Positions 12,770 through 24,517 of a stretch of DNA of 64,000 bases are shown piece after piece. The stretch's first letter is position 1. Each line of letters opens with the position of its first letter. The DNA is taken from positions 7,614,472 through 7,678,471 of the forward strand of contig OZ025213.1 in NCBI GenBank assembly GCA_964019055.1. Reading direction: 5' to 3'. The notes under the pieces are model-generated. The model did not search any database. It saw only the letters and a program-made list of their open reading frames with translations, and had not been told where the DNA came from. Position numbers and translations under genes: made by a program. Source of the stretch: Anthopleura xanthogrammica. Lineage: Eukaryota > Cnidaria > Anthozoa > Actiniaria > Actiniidae.

Positions 12770-13009
12770 TCATAAATATTTTTAAAGGCATTTGTATTTT
12801 GTATTTTGTAAAAAAAAATAATTGTAGTGCTCCCCAATGGTTTTCAGCTTCCGCCGCCGCTGGTGTCTCCTTCGCTCTCAAGTCTAACCTAAGGCTACGC
12901 AACATGATTTTGAATTCAAAACTTCATATGGGCAAGTATAGTAGTACAGTGTTTGGCTAATTGGTAAGGTCTGTGCTACTCTAATTTTATTTCTATTTAT
13001 TGCCGTCTT
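12770..13009. other. Short spacer
   Basis: Unique-looking AT-rich sequence between two tandem arrays. No gene was seen. Confidence 0.4.
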
Positions 13010-14010
13010 TAGGCATGCATACTTCGTCTTTATGTCTTGCTTTGAAGACAGTAGCTCTATGGGCTTTTCTTAGTTTATCTGGTAGTAAAATTTTGCTCTA
13101 GCTGCTTAAAACATGGAGCTTGTGAAAATTTTCCATTTTATAGCGGCATTGTTTTTGGCGATTCCATGTAAAAAATTTTTCTTTCTGTTCTCGTAAAAAT
13201 CTTTCTCCAGTTTTGTGTTTGTCATGAGATATTTGGCTCAGCATTTTACTCATGGCTTTCGTACGTTTTATGGATGCAGTTTTTTGGTTTTTCGTTATAT
13301 TTATGTGCACTCCATTATCCTGGCCTCGTTAACTGAAATCTTTGGCCCGGATTTTGTTCGTCATGAGATATTTGGCTTAGTATTTTACTCATGGCTTTGG
13401 TTTTACTATGCATGCAATATTTTGGTTTTTCGTTTTATTCATGTGCACTCCATTACCCTGGCCTCGTTAAAATCTTTGGCCCGGAGTTTGTTTGTCATGA
13501 GATATTTGGCTTAGCGTTACTCATGAGTTTTGTACGTTTTACTACGCATGCAATATTTTGGATTTTCGTTTTATTCATGTGCACGTCATTATTCTTGCCT
13601 CGTCGTTCAAATCTTTAGCCAGGATTTTGTTTGTATTGAGATATTTGGCTCAGCATTTTACTCATGATTTTTGTACGTTTTATGCATGCAGTATTTTGAT
13701 TTTTCGTTGTATTTATGTGCACTCCATTATCCTGACCTCGTCGTTCAAATCTTTGGCCAGGATTTTGTTTTGTCATAAGTTGTTTGGCTCTGCATTTTAC
13801 TCATGTTTTACCGTGCAATTTTTTTATTCTGTGATATTATGCACGTGTACTATGCTATTCTGGCCTTGTCAAATCTTTTGTATGGCCAGTCTTTGTTTGT
13901 TACGAGATATTTGGTTCCGTGTTATTCGTAGCTTTGGTTATATTCATCACCATTTTTGTTTTAGTTTTCAGTATTCGCGTGCATTCTGCTAATCTGGCCT
14001 CTCCAAACTC
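13010..14010. repeat. Degenerate ~139-bp tandem repeat, about 6-7 copies
   Basis: The motif GAGATATTTGGCT or close variants recurs at 13226, 13365, 13499, 13638, 13778 and 13904, spacing 126-140 bp. Intervening blocks TTTTACTCATG and GTGCACTCCATTA also recur. The open frames through it share the repeat and are not supported as a gene. Confidence 0.85.
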
Positions 14011-14032
14011 TTTTTCCTAGTATTAAGGTGAT

Positions 14033-14880
14033 TGACTACTAATTGATTATCAATTGATATCAGCAATTGATTATCAATTGATATCAGCAATTGATAAAAA
14101 TTGATAGCCGAAAAGTGAGTGAGATCAATTGATAAAAATTGATAAAAATTGATAATCAATTGATACTAATTGATACTAATTAATCTTAATTGATACTAAT
14201 TGATACGAATTGATACGAATTGATACGAATTGATACGAATTGATACGAATTGATACGAATTGATACGAATTGATACGAATTGATACGAATTGATACGAAT
14301 TGATACGAATTGATACGAATTGATACGAATTGATACGAATTGATACGAATTGATACGAATTGATACGAATTGATACGAATTGATACGAATTGATACGAAT
14401 TGATACGAATTGATACGAATTGATACGAATTGATACGAATTGATACGAATTGATACGAATTGATACGAATTGATACGAATTGATACGAATTGATACGAAT
14501 TGATACGAATTGATACGAATTGATACGAATTGATACGAATTGATACGAATTGATACGAATTGATACGAATTGATACGAATTGATTGTCATGCTGGATTGA
14601 TCACATTAGGATTAGTGTTGACAGGCATAACTTCCTGTAAAGCATGTTTGTAAAAAGAACATGGTAGAGTTCCGTTCCCGAACATGTAGTTTAGATCTAT
14701 CAATTGATAAATATTGATATCAATTGATACCAATTGATTAATTGAAAAAAAATCTGAGTGAGATATCAATTTTTATCAATTGCTGATATCAATTGATAAT
14801 CAATTAGTTAATTCTTTATCAATTATTATCAATGTTATCAATTGACAATTGATAATCAATTTTTATCAATTGACTACGCC
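14033..14880. repeat. 10-bp minisatellite (38 perfect copies) with ATCAATTGAT-rich flanks
   Basis: 14201-14580 is TGATACGAAT repeated 38 times without a single change. Degenerate AATTGAT-type repeats flank it at about 14033-14200 and 14697-14876, in largely opposite orientation. 14584-14696 is unique sequence. The minus-strand open frame through the array only repeats the 10-residue YQFVSIRINS and is not a gene. Confidence 0.97.
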
Positions 14881-14888
14881 GGGATTAA

Positions 14889-16801
14889 GGTATCAGTGTA
14901 CCCCTAGCGACCGGTGTTCATTTATCTCAATATAACGCTAAACCATTTCAGAAAACCCCCAATAAAGTATACATTTTCTGAAAGCTGAATAAATGTAGAA
15001 GCTGTTCACCTCTTTATTTTTGTAAAACAAATTTATCCTTTTGCCAGTGAGTTAGAGCGAATTATCCAAATTATCACATGGGTCTCTTCGCGGAGTTCGA
15101 TGACAGCCGGTATTCATTGGAAACCAATGCATATTATCTTTCTGAGATCCCGAGATATCACTTGTCAAAAATGTGTCTCCGATTTTTGATTAATTGCACC
15201 GTTGCGTTTTTATACGCGCCTAAAATTGTAACACTACTAAATTAGGTGTATCCGATATAAAATCTACAATAACTTAAAAATAAACAAGGTATCATGACTT
15301 TCGCAAAATTTCAGGTAAATCGGTCAAATTCCCTTTGACAACGAACTAAAAACGTAAGGTAACTAAACGCAAATTCACTTTCGAGAAAAACGCAGAATTG
15401 TTTTTGAAGCTCAGAAGCGCATTTGTTCACACAAGGGGATTAAAACACCACATAATCTTGCCCGATGACAGATGAAGCAACGAGAAACCAAGATCGTGTT
15501 ACCTTTTCCCGCATATTTCCCTAAGATCTAGGTAAAGTATTTGCGACCAGGCCTGCATGTAATCCCTCCAAAGTTGTTAGCCTTTTGTAAGCCTTTAGCC
15601 CGTGCATTTTTACAATGCGTCATTGCGAGAATATAAACAAACCGAAGGGAAACCCAACAACTCTCGTTCGCTTCTTCAGTAAATTTAAAAGAAGACAAGT
15701 GTTGAAAAGCTTGCAGCCACTGAAACATTCGCATTATGTATTTCTACACGTATCAAGATATTCGCAGGCTTTCTTTTTTCTAGAATTAAAGTGATAACTG
15801 TTAAAAAATACTGTTTGAATATGTTAATTCATGGAACATGTTATAAAGCGGCCGGTCAAAACATAGTTAATGGAGTCCATTAACTATGGTCAAAATAAGG
15901 CATGCCGTATAATATTCACAGAATAAAAGCTTAGCATCTATACGAACATGTAACTAGTATTAGAATTTAGTTAAGTTCCCTTCAAATGCAAAGGGAGTTC
16001 GCTGCGTCGAATAGGACTCTCCACAATTCAGTTTTATTATTGAGTATTATGAGAATTCATATCAGCTGAATTATTTGTCAGCAACTCAAACTTACTCGAT
16101 TAGAGCAGCACAACTCGCGTCGCTAGAACTCTTAGAGGAATCCAAAGCCTGTCAAAATGATTTAACATGGCTAATATTAAGATGCTACGGCTAAAACTTC
16201 GTTTTAGTTTTTCTATAAACTTCGTGTTCACGAGCTTCTTTGACAAAGTAAAACCCGCATCCAATTATCAAATCAAGGGAGGGGAGCCTGAGCATTTTCT
16301 CCAAGCTCGTTCTAGCTCTCGAATTTGAAAGAAAAAATAATTTTATTGATAATAACTTTTCAGTATTTGAGAAACACTGGATCCTGCGTTTGTAATGAGA
16401 GAAATTTCAATTCTAGTTCCAATTTTGTTTATACCGAAAAACATTTGCCGTATCCTACCCTACTAAGGCAGTCATTGGTGCGCAATTTTTTTCCCGTCAT
16501 GGGTTATGTTAACAACTTGAGCTTGTTAGCTTCGCGCTGATTGGCTAGTTACATTTTCTTGTATCAGATAGATCGTCATAGCAACGTGACGGAAGAGCGA
16601 CGTAACGACAGGTCATTGACAAGTTGTGTCAACAGATAATTAAAGAGGATTAAGAGCCAAAAAACGTTTTTCGATTATTACGTGCTGAAAAAATCCGGAA
16701 TTTATTTTTTGTTGTAAATCTTAGCTTATTATGTATTTTATCGGAATGTGAAAAAATGTAAAAATCGATCTTTGAGAGCGATTTTGGGGTACCCTGATAC
16801 C
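14889..16801. mobile_element. TTAA-flanked 1.9-kb element (piggyBac-like, non-autonomous)
   Basis: Terminal inverted repeats GGTATCAGTGTACCCC (14889-14904) and its inverse (16786-16801) match at 15 of 16 positions. Both ends abut TTAA (14885-14888 and 16802-16805). TTAA target duplication is the hallmark of piggyBac-type transposition. The interior has no recognisable transposase, so it would depend on another copy. It could also be an unrelated element that landed at TTAA. Confidence 0.7.
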
Positions 16802-16805
16802 TTAA

Positions 16806-18720
16806 GCTAATAAAATGCTTTAAAACTTTCTTTAAAACTTTTTATTTAGGCTTGGAACATAAATATGTTTAGTTAGTCTTCGCAATTAATGTTTAAAGTA
16901 GATATCCTGAAAAAGTTACTTCGCTGGCAAAGCTTGGTTTCCGCCATTTTTATCTCGAAAACGAGCTCGGAACACCCTATTTTTCTTTTCATTTTTGGAA
17001 TCACTGTTAAATTCTGTATAAATTGGCTTTTTAACTAAAGAAAATTTTCTAATTACTCCTTCAAAAGTAGTCACGGTCACCATTATAGAATGGCCGAGTC
17101 AAGTGAATTTTGCTTCAAGGCCTTGATTACATGATGGTATAGAGACGGTTTAGAGTGCTTTACCATTTCTTACCTTTGTAAGGGACGAATATTTTTTCTT
17201 TGTTTCTTGACTCATCAACGTCCATGTCAACCATTCCACTAGACTCTCGTAACATCATTTCCAAACAAATAAACAACAAAAAATTCATGATCTTGAAGAA
17301 ACTCCTATAAAGAAGGAACAATTGCGTTAACTCGTTGATTGTTTTTTGTAGCTATTTTAACCAAGTTCAAACAAAAGTCTGACTCTTAAACTGATTCCCG
17401 CCTGGCAATCTCCCCTTAATGAGCTGAGGTGCTACGGTGGTCATTGAAAAGAAGAGGATTATTCAGCCTATTAAACTTTGTATAAGTTTAGGGACATACC
17501 TAAGGATTAGCGAGAGTCCTGTATGTCATGTATGAAACTGCTGCTAATCAAAAACAGTGATGCCACTGTTCCCAACAATTTCAAAATAGATTTCAATCCT
17601 AAAGAGAAGGGAGTTTCTTGTTTTTGTTTTGACCCCCAGGTTGGGAATTAGATATTTTATAATGAATTACACAAGCTGTCAGTGTTCCAAATTTGAGGAT
17701 AAAATTAATTGAAAATCTTAATAAAAACACGTAATTAGATGAAATTCGAGCCAAAAACTAAAAGCTATTCATATGTATTCATGAATATTTACTTAAAGTT
17801 TTATCTACAGGTTATTGTACAGTTGTTTCAAAAAAACTTTTACCAATCTCTTAATTTTTTCTACAAAAAAAAAAAAGACTTTATTTCTCGACTTATATGT
17901 TATTATGCGCCAGCGATTTTAGACAAGATAAAGGCTGCACATTAATATCATGTCATTCCTAAACGTAGTCTCTCCCTCAGAGGGTTTGAAACAATAGAAA
18001 GTTCATAAAATATAAAAAATTCAAAAGCTATTCAAAACCAGAGCAGATGGTACGGTCGATCGTTTTAATTAACGCACTTAGCTTCGAGCTTTATTTCGTA
18101 AACATCGATTATTGTTACTTATAATTAATCAATATAGAGAAAGAGTCAAAGTCAACAGGAAAGAATCGATACAAAAGGTTATTTTCATTTTTCGTTTTAG
18201 CTTATAACGCTAGCTTTTGGTACCTTTTTGTAACCGAGTTCAAGTCCAACTTGAAGATTTACAGAAAGAGTGAAAAAATTAGAAAGTGAAAAAAAAAAAA
18301 ATCAAGGTTTTTTATAGCCGTCCTTTTAGAGCTTTCATTCGTAACTACGAACCGAACTGAAATAATGCACAGTAAGACAATGGTTCGTACTACATCTCCT
18401 AGACAAGATTCAAGGACTTTTTTAAGGACTTTTCAAGGTCCAAAATGACGATTTCCAATTAAGGATCAATTTTGTTTTGGAATTTTTTTTCTTAACAATC
18501 AATGAAAACATCTAAGGGTATTCAAGCTTATAGTCTTTAAATAATTTGAATCGTTGTAAGAGCTACTTTTCGCCCTGATGATGCACTAGAATTGCGAATG
18601 CTCGGTAAATTATTAAAAAATCGTGGAAGAAACAAACGTAAACAATATGGTATTCAAGCTTCAAGGAATTCAAGGAGTAGTAGCACGAACCCTGTAAGAC
18701 ACACAATTAGATCTAACCCA
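16806..18720. other. Gene-free intronic or intergenic stretch
   Basis: AT-rich sequence with homopolymer runs. No exon, tRNA or clear repeat was seen. Confidence 0.4.
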
Positions 18721-18750
18721 ACTCACCTTTTAGAATACTTTTCCCTTTAC

Positions 18751-18830
18751 TTTCCGTGGCTCGGACACTGAAATAACGTGATGACGATGATTGAGAAAAA
18801 AGTCTGAATATGCTGCAATCGATCCCACAT
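18751..18830 (-). CDS. Possible signal-peptide exon of the PAN/Gly-rich gene (tentative)
   Basis: The ATG at 18830 opens a short frame with a hydrophobic stretch, TFFSIIVITLF, preceded by charged residues. This resembles a secretion signal of the kind seen at 27280. It runs to GGAAA before GTAAAG, a possible donor. A stronger GTGAGT donor lies 24 bp further, but this frame meets a TAA before it. The phase at the GTAAAG donor does not match the PAN exon at 11771, so another exon would be needed. This may be chance. Confidence 0.25.
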
Positions 18831-18843
18831 TACAGCTGTTCCC

Positions 18844-21243
18844 GTTGTATCGCGCGGAATGATTTCAAATTCTTCACTCGGATTGGGTTTTTCCTAGCCG
18901 TCAATCATTATGCAAATTAGAGGGTGAACAAGCTTGCTCGATTGCTTGCACGGATTCCGCCATTAAAGAGTGTTTCAAATTCAAACTTTTCTAGATAATC
19001 TAAGACGAATCGACGATATTTCAAGAAAAAATATATCTTCGTAAGATCGAGCCCATGAATATTCTTAGGAAATAAGCATTATATTCCTGCATGAGGCTGA
19101 AAAACCTTGATGAAAACTCCAACATCGAAACATCAAGAACATGTGTCTCTTGACCATACATAGAACTTGTGCTAAACGGTGGAAATCAGATTGTAAATAT
19201 ATTAATTGAAATAACTCGACAATAATGATATTTAACCTTCTGTTTTATTACTAATCTTCTCAAAGCCCTAGATATGTATGAATCTCCATAAATAGTATAT
19301 GCATGAATCTCCATAAATAGACGTCCATTGTGAATTCGTTATTCGGTTTGAAATGCAAAACAACAGCCCTGCGATCGTAATCTGTAAATAAATTTATTGC
19401 TCTTACAGCTGTTATATGGAAACCAGCTGAGGCTCGGTATTACTAGCTATACGAACCAGTTTCTGAATTGCAAAAATCTATCTTTCAAGAGAAATTTTTG
19501 AAGATTTTAAGCAAAATATTCTACCTTGTCTACTTAACAATTAGTCCTCGAGTCCGAATGGTCTACGAGTCATTGACTCGTAGGCCATGAGGGCGAGAGG
19601 TCTAATTGTTTTAGTAAAAACCTACTAATCGGTCCAATAAAAGGATGCAAAAAGTTTTTGATTTTTTTTGGTTTTCAAAACCGGCGCTTTCCGCTACTAG
19701 AGGTCTATCACTAATAGACCCCTAGTAGCTCAGCCAATCACAGGGCTCGATAGACCATTAGTAGGTTTTTTTCTAATAGTGTATAGCTCGAGATTCTCAC
19801 GGGAGACCATTACTAGTACAGCATTCCATTATCATGGCAATAGCTTGAATACTTGACAGGAAAAAAGGCTGAAAAACAATTCTCCCTCTCGATTTAAAGC
19901 TTAGAACACTATCGATTATTTTTAAATGATCGAAGAAGTTTGAATTTGAAGCACTTTGTACACAGGTAGCCCAAGCTATGGTTCTGAATATATATAGAGA
20001 GAATGTATGGCAGATCAAAAAATTTCTTTAAAATAAAATAAATTTCATATTTTATTGTTTCTTTACCGGTATATCAATGTTTTATTGCAGGTTTTGTGGT
20101 TTCCTGACGATTTGGTTGCATTTTAAGGCGATTTTAGGAAATTTTATCTCCTCTCTAAAGACGAAGTCAAGGTAGGAATCCTCAGACTCGGGTGCTTTGC
20201 TTCAACAGGCCGTAAATCGCCAGAAATCTGTTCCACAGCAAATTTTTCACTGGCTACCCTTTGCCCAATAAATATCCAACACATCCAATCCGAAAATGGC
20301 CATATCGCTTCACTTCTTCCCGTCGAAATTCGCAAATATATACGCTTTACTTTGACAACTTCATCGGCGGACGGATCAGCCTCGCCACGGATTCAACGGT
20401 TGGTGACAAATCATTAACTATGTGGGGGAGGGTACATGACAAACGTTGACCTTTGCCTAGCCTAAAAACCGCTCGATGACAGCGAGAAACAAGACCAATG
20501 TTTAGCTGAACGGAATGTAAAATTTATGCAGAGGAAAACCAGAACGTTTAGAGTTCTATTTCGTAAACATTATCTAGAAATCTTGAATTATTTTTGGTTA
20601 TATGGATAAGGAATCTTTTATTTCGAGCGGTTTTTAGTCTAGGCAAAGGTCAACGTTTGTCATGTACCCTCCCCCACATAGTTAATGATTTGTCACCAAC
20701 CGTTGAATCCGTGGCGAGGCTGATCCGTCCGCCGATGAAGTTGTCAAAGTAAAGCGTATATATTTGCGAATTTCGACGGGAAGAAGTGAAGCGATATGGC
20801 CATTTTCGGATTGGATGTGTTGGATATTTATTGGGCAAAGGGTAGCCAGTGAAAAATTTGCTGTGGAACAGATTTCTGGCGATTTACGGCCTGTTGAAGC
20901 AAAGCACCCGAGTCTGAGGATTCCTACCTTGACTTCGTCTTTAGAGAGGAGATAAAATTTCCTAAAATCGCCTTAAAATGCAACCAAATCGTCAGGAAAC
21001 CACAAAACCTGCAATAAAACATTGATATACCGGTAAAGAAACAATAAAATATGAAATTTATTTTATTTTAAAGAAATTTTTTGATCTGCCATACATTCTC
21101 TCTATATATATTCAGAACCATAGCTTGGGCTACCTGTGCTTTGTAATGGCGGAATCTGTGCAAGTGCTAATTTGCATAATGATTGACGGCTAGGAAAAAC
21201 CCAATCCGAGTGAAGAATATTAAATCATTCCGCGCGATACAAC
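18844..21243. repeat. Large inverted duplication with one interrupted arm
   Basis: Left arm 19961-20475 and right arm 20623-21138 are nearly identical in reverse complement around a 147-bp spacer. The symmetry continues outward: 18844-18966 matches 21141-21243 inverted. The left arm therefore holds about 1 kb (18967-19960) that the right arm lacks. Each arm contains a mirrored open frame of about 84 codons (20144-20396 minus and 20703-20955 plus, ending LTSSLERR) of unknown identity. Confidence 0.9.
19537..19785. mobile_element. Palindromic MITE-like hairpins
   Basis: 19537-19615 is a near-palindrome centred on ACGAGTCATTGACTCGT, with AACAATTAG at each end. 19694-19729 is a second hairpin (CTACTAGAGGTCTAT and inverse). 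AAAACCTACTAATCGGTC near 19617 is inverted near 19752. All lie inside the extra 1 kb of the left arm of the inverted duplication, so they may be what was inserted there. Confidence 0.6.
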
Positions 21244-21560
21244 GGTTTTGGCTGTAAAATTCCTAAGTTGCTTTCTTTTTCTTTTTCTTTTTTTTCTTGT
21301 TCTCGGCCATCATCGTTTTCTTTCTGTTCATCTTTGGGAGTTTTTTGAAAGGTACTTTCGGCTGGTTGAACCAATATGATTACCGGCTTTAGTGAAACTT
21401 GGATGCGAAGAAACTCAAAGTCATAATCACCGTTCACTGGTTCACTAGTAGTTTCTAAGGAGATATTTTCTCTTGGGTATTTTCTTTCTCCTATTCCTGG
21501 TTTGACTGAATTCATTTTTTGTTGAAACTTTTCCTGCAACTTGTTGAGAACTTTGAACAT
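21225..21560 (-). CDS. Unidentified lysine/glutamate-rich small ORF
   Basis: From ATG at 21560 the frame encodes 111 residues beginning MFKVLNKLQEKFQQKMNSV, with a mixed middle (YDFEFLRIQVSLKPVIILVQP) and a charged tail rich in K, E and Q. The family is not recognised. The first part has a second copy at about 24086-24140, where the same start reads MFKVLNNLQEKS and then hits a stop, so the copy is broken. The composition is more protein-like than surrounding frames. It could be a single-exon gene, a first exon, or part of a repeat. The upstream side is cut by the tandem duplication described nearby. Confidence 0.35.
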   Translation of the reverse strand: MFKVLNKLQEKFQQKMNSVKPGIGERKYPRENISLETTSEPVNGDYDFEFLRIQVSLKPVIILVQPAESTFQKTPKDEQKENDDGREQEKKEKEKESNLGILQPKPLYRAE

Positions 21561-24410
21561 TTTATATGTCGAACACACGCTTAGCGTACAGCTCTGACTG
21601 GATTTGAGAAAGGCTAACTAACAAACAGTGCGGAATGTCGGCTATTTATGGTTGCAACTCCTCTTAGTTGTTGTAGTTACCGTTGCCATCGTAAACTATG
21701 AAATGACTTATTCGAATTCTACACAGTAAATTCGATAGGGCTGATTTGGCCCCACAGAGCCGTTCTGGCATTTTTAAAATAGTGCTATTTTGGCCCAGAG
21801 ATGGGTCAAAATAGAACAAAATGCTATTTTGGCCCCATGAAAGCCATTTTGGCATAGCTTTATTAGTAATGTTTTGGCCCAAGGGTAAGCCAAAAAAGAA
21901 TAAGAGGCTATCTTGGCTCTACCACAGCCATTTTGACCCTATAACATTTAGTGCTGTTTTGGCCCAAAAGCTGGCGAAAACGGGAAAAGGGGCTATTTTA
22001 GTTTGAGGGAGCCATTATGGCCTCATAACATTTAGTGCTGTTTTGGCCCAAAAGCTGGCGAAAACGGGAAAAGGGGCTATTTTAGTTTGAGGGAGCCATT
22101 ATGGCCTCATAACATTTAGTGCTGTTTTGGCCCAAAGGCTGGCCAAAATGGGACGAGGGGCTATTTTAGTTTGAGGGAGCCATTTTGGCCTCATAACATT
22201 TAGTGCTGTTTTGGCCCAAAGGCTGGCTAAAACGGGACGAGGGGCTATTTTAGTTTGAGGGAGCCATTTTGGCCCTATAACATTTAGGGCTGTTTTGGCC
22301 AAAAGGGCTGTTTAAGTTTACTATTTGCTAATCGGGTTACCATATTAAACAAAAGGTTAATTATAATATCATATCCTATATATAAAGCTGTTCTGGTTCT
22401 ATCATGGGCTAAAATCTGTAAAATGGAAACCAAGGTGCTATTTTAGAATCCAGGGGGCCATTTTGGCTCCATACATATCTTGTCTAAATTTGTTTTTTAT
22501 TTTGAACTGATCGTGCAAATATTTTTTTGAAATAGATAAATTACAAACTTTGCCGTAGCGAAAAAGCAATTTGAGTAAATATCATTTGATTGTATAGCCA
22601 ATAACGTATATGAAATGCAAACCTGCCCGAAAAAATGATCCCATAACTCATTGCGTCCCGAAAGACCATGATTCTCAGCGGGGAAGGCATTTCAAAGCCC
22701 GCCATTTTCAAGAAGCATGGCCAACGACATGGCGAACAGTAGCTTCTTTATGTGATTCTTTTAAACCCTTTTAGGTAAGAATATTGACTGAAACTCAGAA
22801 GAACGGCACTTAAGATGTTCAAGATCATTTTGGATCAGATTTTTTCCTTGAAGATGGCTAAATTATCGGTGAGTAGATTATTTTAGCCGAACCTTTGTCC
22901 TTTGCCTATAAAAGTTTACAACTGTAATAATAAACTTCATGGAGCTTCAAATGTTTTTTTAGGGTTAATTTTTGATAATAGAAAGCGGTGAATTGTGTAG
23001 AATTGCCTATAATTATCTGTGGTTTCACTTTTTCAATACTTTTTAAGCTCATGGTTTTGTTTGCTTCTACTTAGAGATGGAGATTACACATTATATATGG
23101 AGCAGCAATTGACTACATACAGTCATGTAGAGTAAAGGAGTAGCAGCTACTTGCAAGTATAAACTGATATACTCATAATATAAAGAATATACAATGTTTT
23201 CAGATAATTAGGTTTTTTTAGGTTTTTGACTAAATTGAAAATTCGCTTTTGTCTCTGATCGTGATTGCTATTTTTATTAAATCATGGTTACACTGTAAAC
23301 AAGTCTTCAACAGTTATTTTAATGAATGAATAAAAATGACTACACCGATTATGCAGCAAAAAAGGCGATTTCCGGATCATTTAGTGGCTCTAGACATGGG
23401 ATAAATTGGCCCCTTTAAAATTGGGCCAAAAAACGGCCCTAATATTAAGGACTAAAACGGCCCCGTCAAAAGAGGGCGGTATCCGGGTCAAAAATTGGCT
23501 CTAGACATGGACAAAAATTGGCCCCTATAAAATTGGGCCAAAAAACGGCCCTAATATTAAGGGCTAAAACGGCCTCGTCAAAAGAGGGCGGTATCCGGGT
23601 CAAAAATTGGCTCTAGACATGGGAGAAATTGGCCCCTATAAAATTGGGCCAAAAAACGGCCCTAATATTAAGGGCTAAAACGGCCCCGTCAAAAGAGGGC
23701 GGTATCCGGGTCAAAAATTGGCTCTAGACATGAGCTAAATTGGCCCCTTTAAAATTGGGCCAAAAAACGGCCCTAATATTAAGGGCTAAAACGGCCCCGT
23801 CAAAAGAGGGCGGTATCCGGGTCAAAAATTGGCTCTAGACATTGGCTAAATTGGCCCCTATAAAATTGGGCCAAAAAAAAGTCCTAATATTAAAGGCTAA
23901 AACGGCCCCGTCAAAAGAGGGCGGTATCCGGGTCAAACGTTTGGCCCCATTTTTGGGGCTGAAACGGCCCCGAACTGATTTACTGTGTAATAAGTGAGTT
24001 TCTCTAGATCTAAGAATCACTGAAATTACGAGTGTTATTTTGTTTGTTTATAGTTTCTTAGCAACGAGTAAGCCATTCCTTGGTTGTCTGAATTCATTTT
24101 TTGTTAAGACTTTTCCTGCAAATTGTTGAGAACTTTAAACATTTTATGTATTCGTACTCCAGCTTTGCTCCTGAGTTGAGAATGGCTAACTAGTACTAAG
24201 AACATACAGTGAATGTCGGCTATTTATGGTTGCAACTCCCTTTAGTTATTGTATAGTTACCGTTGCCATCGTAAAATATGAAATGACTTATTCGAATTCT
24301 AATACGTGAGTTTCTCTAGATCTAAGAATCACTCAAATCACAAGTATTATTTTGTTTGTTTATAGTTTCTTAGCGACGAGTAAGCTATTCCTTGGTTGTG
24401 AAAATAAAAT
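21505..24410. repeat. Segmental tandem duplication (A-B, A-B), first copy split by an insertion
   Basis: Block A (21505-21720) recurs at 24086-24300. Block B (23990-24085) recurs at 24302-24405. The order A-insert-B-A-B shows a tandem duplication whose first copy was later opened by the element at 21722-23987. Confidence 0.88.
21722..23987. mobile_element. 2,266-bp TIR element at a TA site with internal tandem arrays
   Basis: The ends read CACAGTAAAT and ATTTACTGTG (10-bp TIR), each flanked by TA (21720-21721 and 23988-23989). The duplicate without the insertion has TTCGAATTC-TA-ATACGTGAG at 24291-24310, giving the empty site. TA duplication fits Tc1/mariner-type or another TA-targeting transposase. 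Inside is an 84-bp repeat (about 21941-22310, over 4 copies, degenerate copies before it) and a 111-bp repeat (23386-23940, 5 copies), both rich in GGCC/GGCCC. No transposase was found, so it is non-autonomous. Confidence 0.88.
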
Positions 24411-24517
24411 AAAAGTGTCTCCTTGTGTACTCTTTAAGATGTTTCTATCCTTTTTTTATAACCAAACCAAACTTTATTTTCATTGGGGTTTTTTAAAACA
24501 AACTTTCTGAGTGTACC

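Noticed and set aside
13215..13992. Overlapping frames with repeated FRYIHVHSI-like segments
   Set aside because: They follow the degenerate 139-bp tandem repeat, shift frames between units and lack any family signature.
14186..14590. 134-residue minus-strand frame of YQFVSIRINS repeats
   Set aside because: It is simply the 10-bp minisatellite read in one frame.
14023..14888. TTAA-flanked element covering the 10-bp array
   Set aside because: TTAA occurs at both sides (14023 and 14885), but the inner termini are not inverted repeats of each other.
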